64,000 bases of DNA. Source: a virus. Location: IMG/VR virus record IMGVR_UViG_3300029258_002326, positions 62,001 through 126,000 of that record; one strand, 5' to 3'. Of this stretch, positions 53,281 to 59,971 are shown piece after piece (position 1 is the first letter of the stretch; each line of letters starts with the position of its first letter). The translations under genes were made by a program, and so were the position numbers. The notes beneath the pieces are model-generated. The model did no database searches. It was not told where the DNA came from and saw nothing but the letters and a program-made list of their open reading frames with translations.

Positions 53281-53648
53281 CGATGCACGACATTCTATTG
53301 GCGACCCATCAGAAGTTAGGGGTGAAGGATACGGAGGCAGCGAACGGAGCGATTGCCTACCTTCGGGAGGTGGCCAAGAGCCCGTGGCAATTGGCGATCA
53401 TTAACGTCATCATGGACTCTGTCTCCAGGAATGGATGGAGCGGCGTCGAGCTGGCTCGCGAAGCATTCATGGAGGTGGCCGACGGTGGCAACCCCGATCT
53501 TTCGTTTTTGAGCCCATGGTCCATGAATGACATTCTGTGTATCCGTCAGATGCTTGAGGCTGATCGGAAGGATCGGATTAGCAAATTCTTCACGGATGTT
53601 GGCCACGTTGTTGGTAAAGTTATGAAAGCTGTTATTTCTTCCATCTAG
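53277..53648 (+). CDS. Unknown 123-aa helical protein
   Basis: GTG start at 53277 with GGAGG 6 nt upstream. The sequence is helical (MHDILLATHQKLGVKDTEAA, GAIAYLREVAKSPWQLAIIN, MNDILCIRQMLEADRKDRIS), ending with a mildly hydrophobic segment (FFTDVGHVVGKVMKAVISSI). No family recognised. It is the last gene before an 88-nt gap with a candidate promoter. Confidence 0.65.
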   Translation: MTMHDILLATHQKLGVKDTEAANGAIAYLREVAKSPWQLAIINVIMDSVSRNGWSGVELAREAFMEVADGGNPDLSFLSPWSMNDILCIRQMLEADRKDRISKFFTDVGHVVGKVMKAVISSI

Positions 53649-53666
53649 CTGCCTGTTCCGCGTTTA

Positions 53667-53696
53667 ATGACAATGGTATTGTTCGTGTGGTATTTA
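53667..53696 (+). promoter_or_regulatory. Candidate promoter for the second small-protein cluster
   Basis: ATGACA (53667-53672), 18-nt spacer, TATTTA (53691-53696), about 40 nt before ATG 53737. Confidence 0.35.
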
Positions 53697-53736
53697 TTTA
53701 AGGGCGTTGTTTTTTTGCCATTTGAGAGAGGTTATC

Positions 53737-54459
53737 ATGCGTGAGTTGATCGAGAGATATATACAGCTTCATGAATCTGTCATTCCTTCTTGGGTCAAAA
53801 AAGCTGCCAAGTCCAAGGTTGTCGAGGGGCCGAACGGCAACAAAGCCATCGCGTACGAGTGGAAGTGGATGTGGGATGAGGTTTGGAGCAAGAAAGAGGA
53901 TGGTCTTGTTTCTAAGAAAGTGAGTGATTGGGACAATGCGATGAATTGTGCGTCGTGCCGTCGCAGGATTGTGCATGTATATTGGGTTGAGACGAAAGAG
54001 GGAGATATTCTTCCTTACGGCGGGGATCACCTGCATATGATTCTTGGGTATCCTCGTGAGCTTAAGAAGTCACAGCTTGACAAGATCAAGGCCAAGATTA
54101 CTACCGAGCGGGCATTGAAGAAGAAAAAAGAAGATGATGAGTACAGGAAGTCGAACTATGAGGCTTGGGTCAAAGCCCTTAGTGTATCCTGCGCTCACGG
54201 TGGTGCCTCTGCTATACGTGATGCGATTATGAAGTTTAACGATTTCTATGCAAACAGGCCCAAGCCTCGCTGGATGAGCGATCTGAACGATTCATCCAGA
54301 AATGTTGTGTGGCTTTTTAACAAGAGAAAGAAGCTACTAATGCGCGGAGACACTTTGGATGTTGATGGCTTTTTGTCTTTTTCTCCAGGTTGGAAGGTGG
54401 AGAACCCAAACAAAATCAGGGCTTTCCTGGACAAGGACATTGTTGATGGTGGGCAATAA
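53737..54459 (+). CDS. Unknown 240-aa protein with shared leader and Cys/His motif
   Basis: The leader MRELIERYIQLHESVIPSW has an L-H-E site at residues 11-13. A Trp-rich part follows (YEWKWMWDEVWSKKEDG), then MNCASCRRRIVHVYWVETKE and GDHLHMILG, whose cysteines and histidines could bind zinc. A long charged helix (KKSQLDKIKAKITTERALKK) precedes the C-terminus. GAGAGG gives the start. No known family. With its neighbours it may be an internal head protein. Confidence 0.72.
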   Translation: MRELIERYIQLHESVIPSWVKKAAKSKVVEGPNGNKAIAYEWKWMWDEVWSKKEDGLVSKKVSDWDNAMNCASCRRRIVHVYWVETKEGDILPYGGDHLHMILGYPRELKKSQLDKIKAKITTERALKKKKEDDEYRKSNYEAWVKALSVSCAHGGASAIRDAIMKFNDFYANRPKPRWMSDLNDSSRNVVWLFNKRKKLLMRGDTLDVDGFLSFSPGWKVENPNKIRAFLDKDIVDGGQ

Positions 54460-54460
54460 G

Positions 54461-55258
54461 ATGCCAAAATGGATAGCCGGTAAAGATGGCGAAGTCACAT
54501 GGGAGAAGGCCAAGAAGATCGTTAAGGACGAGTACGGTGATTCTCTGGAGAAATCCGACCCGGACAAGTTTTACGCGGTCGTCACGTCAATTTATAAGAA
54601 AATCTGTAGCAGCGAAAAGCACACATGCGGAATCGCAGGGAAGACAGAGAGCACTCATATGAAGAACTTGATCGAGCAAATTGAAGGGATTGTCTCTGGG
54701 ATTGAGGCGTCTGAGTTGTCCGAGTCTAAAGAGGGCAATAACGGTGTTTCGTTTTTCGCCAAAGGCATCCTTCCCGACGGTTCCAAATGGGCCGGTGGCA
54801 AACCTAAGATTCGTCTCGGTTATGAGGGGGAAGTCCTCGTTACCAAGAAGCGATTCAAGGGCGGCAAGGCGACCTTCGTGATTACTCTTCGTCCGGGTCG
54901 TGGAGGCGGCGGAGGGGCCACTGTAGAGGCTGCTGCATCCAACCATTACTTCAACCTTGCAGGTACGGACAAGCCCGCCATAGACGGCCTGCGGAAGGCT
55001 TTCTCTTCGGCTGCGAAGAAGGCCATGCGTAGCATTGGATCCCAGGCCGACAAGTGGCTATCCAAGAAAGACAATTGGGTGTGGCGAGTAGTCGGTTGGG
55101 ATGAGAGAAACGATTGGACCGTGAAGGATGTCAACATCTCCGGGATTAAGCTCGGGGATGCTATCGTAGACCCAACCCGGCGCAAATGGCCATCGGGACG
55201 GACAGAGATCTGGATACCCGTGGAGATTTCCGTCACTGCTGATATGGAGAAAAAGTAA
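54461..55258 (+). CDS. Two-part unknown protein with an internal copy of the shared leader
   Basis: A 265-aa protein. Residues 1-66 form a small domain (EVTWEKAKKIVKDEYGDSLE, KFYAVVTSIYKKICSSEKHT) of a pattern common in phage proteins ('W.KAK..V...YG....~Y~~V~.IYKK'). At residue 67 a perfect leader begins (MKNLIEQIEGIVSGIEASEL, then an L-S-E site). It is followed by a beta domain (KWAGGKPKIRLGYEGEVLVT, ATFVITLRPGRGGGGGATVE). Either ATG 54659 is a second internal start, or a small gene has fused to a leader-bearing gene. ATG 54461 lies 1 nt after the previous stop. Confidence 0.68.
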   Translation: MPKWIAGKDGEVTWEKAKKIVKDEYGDSLEKSDPDKFYAVVTSIYKKICSSEKHTCGIAGKTESTHMKNLIEQIEGIVSGIEASELSESKEGNNGVSFFAKGILPDGSKWAGGKPKIRLGYEGEVLVTKKRFKGGKATFVITLRPGRGGGGGATVEAAASNHYFNLAGTDKPAIDGLRKAFSSAAKKAMRSIGSQADKWLSKKDNWVWRVVGWDERNDWTVKDVNISGIKLGDAIVDPTRRKWPSGRTEIWIPVEISVTADMEKK

Positions 55259-55531
55259 ATGACCACCATTCAAGAAATGATCGAGAAGCGAAACCTCGAA
55301 GAGTTCTCTTCGGCGGAAGAGGTCGGCAAGAAGCAGGCTAAAGCATTTCTCAAGGCTATCGAGAAGCAGACGGGCTGGGTTGAGACCCAGGTAGGGATTT
55401 TCAAGAAAAAAGAACGTTTTGGTCTAACTTCCGAAGAGAACAAGCGCATTATCATGGCGCTCTCTAGGATAGAGGATGAGTTCGAGCATATTATCGATGA
55501 GATCGAGGGTGTTTTGATAGGGGATGTTTAG
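55259..55531 (+). CDS. Unknown 90-aa protein with shared leader (MTTIQEMIE type)
   Basis: It begins MTTIQEMIEKRNLEEFSSAE, with an L-E-E site at residues 13-15. The first eight residues MTTIQEMI are identical to those of the gene at 55592, although the rest differs. The body is helical (KQAKAFLKAIEKQTGWVETQ, RIIMALSRIEDEFEHIIDEI). It starts directly after the preceding stop. Confidence 0.7.
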   Translation: MTTIQEMIEKRNLEEFSSAEEVGKKQAKAFLKAIEKQTGWVETQVGIFKKKERFGLTSEENKRIIMALSRIEDEFEHIIDEIEGVLIGDV

Positions 55532-55591
55532 TCGTAGCCAGGCCCAGGTTGTTGTCAGGGTAATAGTTGCTATCAATCGGAGAACAAAAAA

Positions 55592-55897
55592 ATGACCACA
55601 ATTCAAGAAATGATCGACCGAATGAAAATCGAAAAGTCCGCCGAGGAGCAAAAACCCGAGGCTGACAAAGGGGAACTCGAAGAGGTAACCTCTAACAAGG
55701 CAGCTGGTTTTGCTGCAAACAACTGGACTGCGTCCATCAAGTTGGCACGCCAGCTTGCGGCGACCTACAAAGGCATTAAGGGTAGCTTTGGCAAATCCGA
55801 GATGTCCGACAAGCACAAGAAGGAAATCGAGCAATGCTACGCGGACGCACAAAAGTGCCTCAAGCGAGCAGCTGTCATCTTTAACGACTACTCATAG
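55592..55897 (+). CDS. Unknown 101-aa protein with shared leader (MTTIQEMID type)
   Basis: It begins MTTIQEMIDRMKIEKSAEEQ, then KPEADKGELEEVTSNKAAGF. The leader matches its upstream neighbour, but the body (NNWTASIKLARQLAATYKGI, KEIEQCYADAQKCLKRAAVI) is unrelated. This supports the leader as a portable tag. A CGGAG site lies before the ATG. No known fold. Confidence 0.7.
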   Translation: MTTIQEMIDRMKIEKSAEEQKPEADKGELEEVTSNKAAGFAANNWTASIKLARQLAATYKGIKGSFGKSEMSDKHKKEIEQCYADAQKCLKRAAVIFNDYS

Positions 55898-55916
55898 ACG
55901 CCGGGTGGTGACTGCG

Positions 55917-56183
55917 ATGAGGAAGCTGATCGAAAAAATCGAGATGCTTATAGAAGGCACGCAGACTTGGACTGTGACACCCAAGAAGGTCAGGAAAATT
56001 GACAACTACGGGAGGGTGAAACGTGCGTTTGCTGATAGTGTTGGAGGAGACAGGATTTATGACCACCCTACTAAAAGGGGGAAGTTTATCGTGTCTGGTG
56101 ATGAGGCGGGTCTTGAGTATGCGCGGGCGCGTTGCAATGCCAGTGGTTATCGCTTCGACTATGACGTAACTGGGATAATGTAA
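55917..56183 (+). CDS. Unknown 88-aa protein with shared leader
   Basis: The leader MRKLIEKIEMLIEGTQTWTV has an L-I-E/G site at residues 11-14, almost the same as in the 8112 protein (IVE/G). The body is basic and beta/alpha (KVRKIDNYGRVKRAFADSVG, GKFIVSGDEAGLEYARARCN). It could bind nucleic acid; unproven. Confidence 0.7.
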   Translation: MRKLIEKIEMLIEGTQTWTVTPKKVRKIDNYGRVKRAFADSVGGDRIYDHPTKRGKFIVSGDEAGLEYARARCNASGYRFDYDVTGIM

Positions 56184-56201
56184 GAAGCAAGGAGCTATTA
56201 A

Positions 56202-56564
56202 ATGACACTGAGTGTAAGCACCCAAGTTTCTCCAGTTGGATCCAATCTAATCAAGGAGACCAGCGCAGGCGCAACGGCCAACAATGATGTCACCGGGACA
56301 TCTGGGACCATCTACATGATCGAGGTGGATAATGCTGCAAACTCGTCTTCTTCGTTCATGAAGATATACGACGACGCGGCGCCCACAATAGGGACCACGG
56401 TTCCCGATCACGTCTTCCGTGTGCCTGCTAACCAAGTTCGCCAGATCGTTTGTCCGGGCGGCATGGACTTCAGTAATCTTTCGTTTGCTGTGGTCACGGC
56501 TGGCGGGACAATGGGGACCACGAGCCCAGCGAGCGCCGTTGTCGTAGCGATTGTTACTTCTTAA
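56202..56564 (+). CDS. Small beta-rich virion-type protein
   Basis: A 120-aa Thr/Ser/Ala-rich protein: SAGATANNDVTGTSGTIYMI, EVDNAANSSSSFMKIYDDAA, PTIGTTVPDHVFRVPANQVR, and a repetitive end (TAGGTMGTTSPASAVVVAIV). This pattern is common among phage structural or decoration proteins of jelly-roll type. AGGAGC precedes the ATG. It lacks the shared leader. It converges on the minus-strand gene at 56565, with no clear terminator between. Confidence 0.7.
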   Translation: MTLSVSTQVSPVGSNLIKETSAGATANNDVTGTSGTIYMIEVDNAANSSSSFMKIYDDAAPTIGTTVPDHVFRVPANQVRQIVCPGGMDFSNLSFAVVTAGGTMGTTSPASAVVVAIVTS

Positions 56565-56873
56565 TTAGAGGTTAAGAGCTAGACAGGTATCTTGCCGGAA
56601 GATCTCTTGGAGTTGATCGGCGTAGATGCCGTTGTACTCCTTGATGATCCTGTATTTCATCCCGTGTACTCGACCGAATTCCAGGTCATAAGTGTCCATT
56701 GAGTTGAGCGTTATCTTGAAAAGGTTAGCCTTGTTGGCCGCTCTCATTTTGAAGCGAATGCGGAGCGTGTTGCCGTCGGCAATGGGAGTACCACCGATCA
56801 TTGCCATTGATCGGTTTCCGCCGAACTGTCGGAAGATTTCCTGAGCGACTTCTTGCTTGTTTGCTTCTTCCAG
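56565..56873 (-). CDS. Conserved-type small phage protein, probable CTG start
   Basis: The likely product is 102 aa. The region LEEANKQEVAQEIFRQFGGN, RSMAMIGGTPIADGNTLRIR, then KITLNSMDTYDLEFGRV, YADQLQEIFRQDTCLALNL matches a common phage family ('...I..QLGG..F..mtGa...~L.f...~~v~I.Ln..D.Ydv.f......Y.~qL...~e..Tgl.L'). The first ATG (56807) would cut off the conserved EIFRQFGGNR part. A CTG at 56873 with GGGAGAGG just upstream restores it; no ATG, GTG or TTG is available before the in-frame stop. Function unknown. Confidence 0.65.
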   Translation of the reverse strand: MEEANKQEVAQEIFRQFGGNRSMAMIGGTPIADGNTLRIRFKMRAANKANLFKITLNSMDTYDLEFGRVHGMKYRIIKEYNGIYADQLQEIFRQDTCLALNL

Positions 56874-56906
56874 TTTGCCTCTCCCTGGGTGGCTTGGTTT
56901 CTATTA

Positions 56907-56935
56907 AAAAATAACGCATAGCATGGGTTTGTCAA
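56907..56935 (-). promoter_or_regulatory. Sigma-70-type promoter of the 56873 gene
   Basis: On the minus strand: TTGACA (56935-56930), 17-nt spacer, TATTTT (56912-56907). It has the same -35, spacing and -10 as the promoter at 16864-16836. It faces away from the twin palindromes and plus promoters of the divergent region. Confidence 0.75.
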
Positions 56936-56982
56936 CTGTCCAACAGGGAGGATCGCGGCCCTGTTTTGAAAAAATGTAAGCC

Positions 56983-56998
56983 GCGAACTTAAGTTCGC
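56983..56998. repeat. Dispersed palindrome, copy 9
   Basis: GCGAACTTAAGTTCGC, fully symmetric (TTAA centre). First of a pair in the divergent control region, 48 nt from the minus-strand -35. Confidence 0.9.
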
Positions 56999-57023
56999 AG
57001 GTTTTAGCCCCTTTTTGGGCAAA

Positions 57024-57037
57024 CGAACTTAAGTTCG
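57024..57037. repeat. Dispersed palindrome, copy 10
   Basis: CGAACTTAAGTTCG followed by CAGGT, as in copy 9 (both read AAGTTCGCAGGT). 41 nt, close to four helical turns, from copy 9, and 64 nt before the -35 at 57101. Confidence 0.9.
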
Positions 57038-57100
57038 CAGGTCAAAAAGTGACCTATGTATGTGGAATCACGGGTGAAATACGAATTTGAATTTAGGGTA

Positions 57101-57129
57101 TTGACACGCAAAAAATGATCGCGCATATT
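57101..57129 (+). promoter_or_regulatory. Sigma-70-type promoter P1 of the accessory operon
   Basis: TTGACA (57101-57106), 17-nt spacer, CATATT (57124-57129), in an A/T-rich stretch. Confidence 0.6.
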
Positions 57130-57201
57130 GTTCTCCACCTAAAAATTCTTTCCTTTCCAAAGCCAAGAAGAAGCGAATACCCCAGGGTAACAATATATGG
57201 G

Positions 57202-57230
57202 TTGACAAAGCAGTAAGCAGGCTCTAACGT
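57202..57230 (+). promoter_or_regulatory. Sigma-70-type promoter P2 of the accessory operon
   Basis: TTGACA (57202-57207), 17-nt spacer, TAACGT (57225-57230). About 100 nt before ATG 57329. Confidence 0.5.
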
Positions 57231-57328
57231 CCGCTTGGCTGATTTGAAAACCCAAAAGCTAGCGTGTAAGAGGGGCTCAAAGATTGGGCCATGTTGGTAG
57301 CTGAGGCAAGTTGATGGAAGGTTTCTGA

Positions 57329-57781
57329 ATGAGTTTTGATAAAAAGGCTTTGCTCGCGGACCTGGAGCGCTTGATAGATCACCCAGACACCCCGGCTGCT
57401 GAGAAAGAAAATGCCCTTGAGAGGGTTCGAGAGATAGAGCTTCGTCTTTCTAAGGCCATGGTCAAGAACAAGAAGAAGCCGGGGATAGCATCTCTGGCAG
57501 GTCGCTCTCCCAAGGTAACGGGGATAATCAAGGTTCGGTGGCCTTTCGGCTGGGACGGCCCATGCGTTCGTGTCGATTATCAGTTTGTGCCGATTGGCGA
57601 AGGGGGCGAGCTTTCCTGGGGCTGTCCTGGTTGCGGCAACAGGGTTGCTGAGGATATACGAGGGAGGCTGCTCAGGAGGCTCTTGGGCAGACCAGGCGGG
57701 GTTTCAAGATGGATCGGCGACAGGGCAAGGGGAGCCATTAATCAGTTGTGTAATGCGTGTTGGGACAAGCATGAGGGTTGA
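57329..57781 (+). CDS. Unknown zinc-finger-type protein
   Basis: A 150-aa protein. The N-terminal helices (KKALLADLERLIDHPDTPAA, EKENALERVREIELRLSKAM) look coiled-coil-like. The C-terminal half has GCPGCGNRV and CNACWDKHEG, four cysteines suited to one zinc site. It is the first gene of the rightward accessory operon. No family recognised. Confidence 0.7.
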   Translation: MSFDKKALLADLERLIDHPDTPAAEKENALERVREIELRLSKAMVKNKKKPGIASLAGRSPKVTGIIKVRWPFGWDGPCVRVDYQFVPIGEGGELSWGCPGCGNRVAEDIRGRLLRRLLGRPGGVSRWIGDRARGAINQLCNACWDKHEG

Positions 57782-57794
57782 AAGGTTTGAAGTT

Positions 57795-58034
57795 ATGAAT
57801 TTTCTGAAGAGAGACAAATACATTTTTACTTTTGGTATGGGCACCGAGAATCGTGGCAGGTACGTCGAGATAGAGGGGACCGGGGACGAGACAAGGGATC
57901 GAATGTTCGCGGTATTCGGGAAAGAATGGGCGTTTCAGTATGATTCCAAAAAAGGGGCGGAGCTGATTAAAGAGTACGGCTACACGAAGATGGAGCTTCC
58001 GGAGACTCCGCAGCAGCCAAAGGGCTCAAGCTAG
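57795..58034 (+). CDS. Small conserved-type phage protein of unknown function
   Basis: A 79-aa protein: KRDKYIFTFGMGTENRGRYV, then GTGDETRDRMFAVFGKEWAF and QYDSKKGAEL. The pattern 'yiFTFG....~~Yv.i.G....~R..M~..yG..WafqY' occurs in small phage proteins of unknown role. ATG 57795 is chosen for AAAGG 9 nt upstream; ATG 57771, overlapping the previous gene, is an alternative. Confidence 0.65.
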   Translation: MNFLKRDKYIFTFGMGTENRGRYVEIEGTGDETRDRMFAVFGKEWAFQYDSKKGAELIKEYGYTKMELPETPQQPKGSS

Positions 58035-58092
58035 CAATCAAGAGGTGTCTCTGGTAGAGTGTTTCCAAGTTGAATATTGAAAGCAGGGTTGA

Positions 58093-58698
58093 GTGTCTAA
58101 ATATAATGTTATTCTCGCGGACTTCCCGTGGTCATATTCGGACAAGGCGAGCGCAGGCAAGCGCGGCGTTGATTATAAATACAGCACTATGAGCATGAGA
58201 GATCTTTCGCAGATGAGAATAAGGGATCTCGCTGCGGAGAATTGTGCGCTCTTCTTATGGGCCACGAGTCCTCTGATGCCGGAAGCTATCGATTTGATGC
58301 GGTCATATGGCTTCAAGTACAAGAACATAGCCTTCACGTGGGTGAAGACCAACAAGAAAGCCAAGACGCTTTTTTGGGGGATGGGAAATACAACAAGAGC
58401 CTGCGCTGAGTTTGTGCTGCTTGGGCTGCGCGGCAAGGTGCCTCGCGTTTCGGCGGGTGTTCATTCAGTTGTCATGGATCCTGTCGGCAAGCATTCTGAG
58501 AAGCCGGAGTCCGTCAGAGATCGGATTGTCCAGCTCTATGGTGATGTTCCGAGGCTTGAGCTTTTCGCTCGCAGCAAATGCGAGGGATGGGATCAGACAG
58601 GCTTGGAACTCGACGGCAAGGATGTATTCGATTTCATCGAGGAGAAATCCCCGCTTGATATACGGTCTGGTTTGCGAGCTTTATCACAGCGAACTTGA
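58093..58698 (+). CDS. MT-A70 family N6-adenine DNA methyltransferase
   Basis: A 201-aa enzyme. The catalytic motif is ILADFPWSY (DFPW, D10-W13), a variant of the DPPW motif that binds the target adenine. YSTMSMRDLSQMRIRDLAAE, LFLWATSPLMPEAIDLMRSY and FTWVKTNKK follow. RACAEFVLLGLRGKVPR, HSEKPESVRDRIVQLYGDVP and RLELFARSKCEGWDQTG complete the MT-A70 core. It transfers methyl groups from SAM to adenine, probably protecting phage DNA from host restriction. GTG start. Its stop codon lies inside palindrome copy 11. Confidence 0.88.
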   Translation: MSKYNVILADFPWSYSDKASAGKRGVDYKYSTMSMRDLSQMRIRDLAAENCALFLWATSPLMPEAIDLMRSYGFKYKNIAFTWVKTNKKAKTLFWGMGNTTRACAEFVLLGLRGKVPRVSAGVHSVVMDPVGKHSEKPESVRDRIVQLYGDVPRLELFARSKCEGWDQTGLELDGKDVFDFIEEKSPLDIRSGLRALSQRT

Positions 58699-58704
58699 GT
58701 TCGC
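58689..58704. repeat. Dispersed palindrome, copy 11
   Basis: GCGAACTTGAGTTCGC. It overlaps the end of the methyltransferase gene and supplies its TGA (58696-58698). The core ends 14 nt before GTG 58717, with GAGGAGG between. Confidence 0.9.
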
Positions 58705-58716
58705 GAGGAGGGCTAG

Positions 58717-58971
58717 GTGACCGAAGACAGGATACGAATTGTTAACGTTCGTCGAGGCCCGCGCCCATCTCAGTTTAAGCTCGTCTGTCCATGCGGATCC
58801 GAGGATATTCAAGCTAGGAGATCCGAGTCGGGCGCTTTCTCGACAGAGAGAGATGTCTATCATGTTGATATTCGCTGCTCTGAATGTGAGCGCACAGAGG
58901 TGGCCAGGAAGCTGGGCGGGAGAAGCGCCTATGTGAACCTTGGAGTATGGGAGGATGAAGATGAGAATTGA
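58717..58971 (+). CDS. Small zinc-ribbon-like protein
   Basis: An 84-aa protein with GTG start and GAGGAGG upstream. LVCPCGSEDI and DIRCSECERTEVAR give two Cys pairs (C-x-C and C-x2-C), arranged like a zinc ribbon. The acidic C-terminus overlaps the start of the lipoprotein gene by 11 nt. Function unknown. Confidence 0.68.
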   Translation: MTEDRIRIVNVRRGPRPSQFKLVCPCGSEDIQARRSESGAFSTERDVYHVDIRCSECERTEVARKLGGRSAYVNLGVWEDEDEN

Positions 58972-59233
58972 TAACGGTGTGTTGTCCTTTTTTGCGCTAA
59001 TGGCCATCGCCACGTGCTTTGGGTTCCTTGTGCTTGTCCTTACCTCTTGCGGCGAGGGGTGCGAGGCAGAAGTGACTAGGTGCGCTGGGAACTCGGTGGA
59101 GATATGCAACGCCGATGGCGACTGGGACGAGGTCATGGATTGCAGTGATGTCTGGAGCGCCGACGGGGCGGACTGGAAATGCTGTGTGGATACAGACGGG
59201 GAGTCTACGTGTCTCCCAGGGGGGTGTGACTGA
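58961..59233 (+). CDS. Small Cys-rich lipoprotein
   Basis: A 90-aa protein. The signal peptide ends in a good lipobox (FGFLVLVLTSC, Cys at residue 30), so it should be lipid-anchored in the envelope. The mature part is Cys-rich (GEGCEAEVTRCAGNSVEICN, DCSDVW, WKCCVDTDGESTCLPGGCD). The 'RCAGNSVEICNADGDW' pattern is common in secreted Cys-rich proteins of some bacteria. ATG 58961 is chosen because GGAGG is 7 nt upstream. It could be a superinfection-exclusion lipoprotein; no direct evidence. Confidence 0.75.
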   Translation: MRIDNGVLSFFALMAIATCFGFLVLVLTSCGEGCEAEVTRCAGNSVEICNADGDWDEVMDCSDVWSADGADWKCCVDTDGESTCLPGGCD

Positions 59234-59865
59234 TGGCAAAGGTATTAACGGGCGATCTGGTTGTAAAGCTATGGGCCGACATGCAGTCGGAGTTCAATTT
59301 CAAGGTACTGAGAAAGAACAAGTCATCCACGATGCGCATGGTTGGGAGTTTTCTCCAAATGATCGGTGTTCAGGATCGCGGAGATTTTATGAACAAGTAC
59401 GCCGTGACATTTTGGGATAAGATTTACATACCCTATGAGATAGGGAAGGCGGCGGGGCGCTGGGGCTTGGTTAGCCAGGTTACGAATCTAGCTCATGAGG
59501 CTCATCACGTTGTTCAGTTTCGCAAGAATCCGGTGAAGTTCCCGTTCAAGTACATCACTAGCACATCGGCGCGGGCTCACTATGAGATGGAATCGATGCG
59601 GGCCAGCATGGAGGTGTACAAGTACCTCACGGGAGAGATGCTAGAACCGGCTCTTGTGGCCAGTCGGCTCAAGGCATATGGATGCAAGCAGAAAGACATT
59701 GACGTGACTCAGAAGAGCCTGGAGGCGGCGTATAAGGTAATAGAAAAGGGAGGTGTTGTTACAGAGACATCTCAATACTTGATAATGCTCATGGAGCGAT
59801 CGGACATGAGAGTGGAGGTGCTGCCCCCTATGCACGTTTTCTTCGATAAGACACTCTTTTTGTAG
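59233..59865 (+). CDS. Putative zinc metallopeptidase-like protein (HEAHH)
   Basis: A 210-aa protein with LAHEAHHVVQF at residues 87-97, an exact HExxH motif (H88, E89, H92). A downstream ARAHYEMESMRASMEVYKYL helix offers E118 or E120 as third ligand, as in gluzincins. There is no signal peptide. It starts at a TGATG overlap with the lipoprotein gene. Only the motif supports an enzymatic role. About 100 nt follow before the next promoter-led gene. Confidence 0.68.
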   Translation: MAKVLTGDLVVKLWADMQSEFNFKVLRKNKSSTMRMVGSFLQMIGVQDRGDFMNKYAVTFWDKIYIPYEIGKAAGRWGLVSQVTNLAHEAHHVVQFRKNPVKFPFKYITSTSARAHYEMESMRASMEVYKYLTGEMLEPALVASRLKAYGCKQKDIDVTQKSLEAAYKVIEKGGVVTETSQYLIMLMERSDMRVEVLPPMHVFFDKTLFL

Positions 59866-59891
59866 AAATGCTTTTTTCTTTCCTCAGCTTG

Positions 59892-59920
59892 TTGACAAAC
59901 CCCTTTGCAGGACGTAAATT
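59892..59920 (+). promoter_or_regulatory. Sigma-70-type promoter of the 59972 gene
   Basis: TTGACA (59892-59897), 17-nt spacer, TAAATT (59915-59920). A second possible -10 (TATAGT) lies 7 nt further on. Confidence 0.65.
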
Positions 59921-59971
59921 GTATAGTGAGAGGACGGGGAAAACCCCCGGCCCGAAACTGAGGAGTTGAAA

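Larger units (their letters stand above)
56936..57328. promoter_or_regulatory. Divergent control region (non-coding, about 390 nt)
   Basis: No convincing gene lies here. It holds two palindrome copies 41 nt apart (56983-56998 and 57024-57037), a short GCCC/GGGC hairpin between them (57007-57020), and two plus-strand promoters at 57101 and 57202. A minus promoter lies just to the left. The last 100 nt before ATG 57329 form a leader with no recognised structure. The layout suggests a switch between the leftward gene and the rightward accessory operon. Confidence 0.6.

Noticed and set aside
53168-53404. 78-aa plus-strand frame with a perfect GGGAGG site
   Set aside because: It overlaps the better-supported 53277 gene by over 120 nt and its second half is a Gly/Ser/Arg-rich shadow. 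Kept only as a possibility in the findings.
56936-57328. tRNA genes in the divergent region
   Set aside because: No cloverleaf or T-loop pattern was visible by eye here or in other gaps; a tRNAscan-SE run would settle it.
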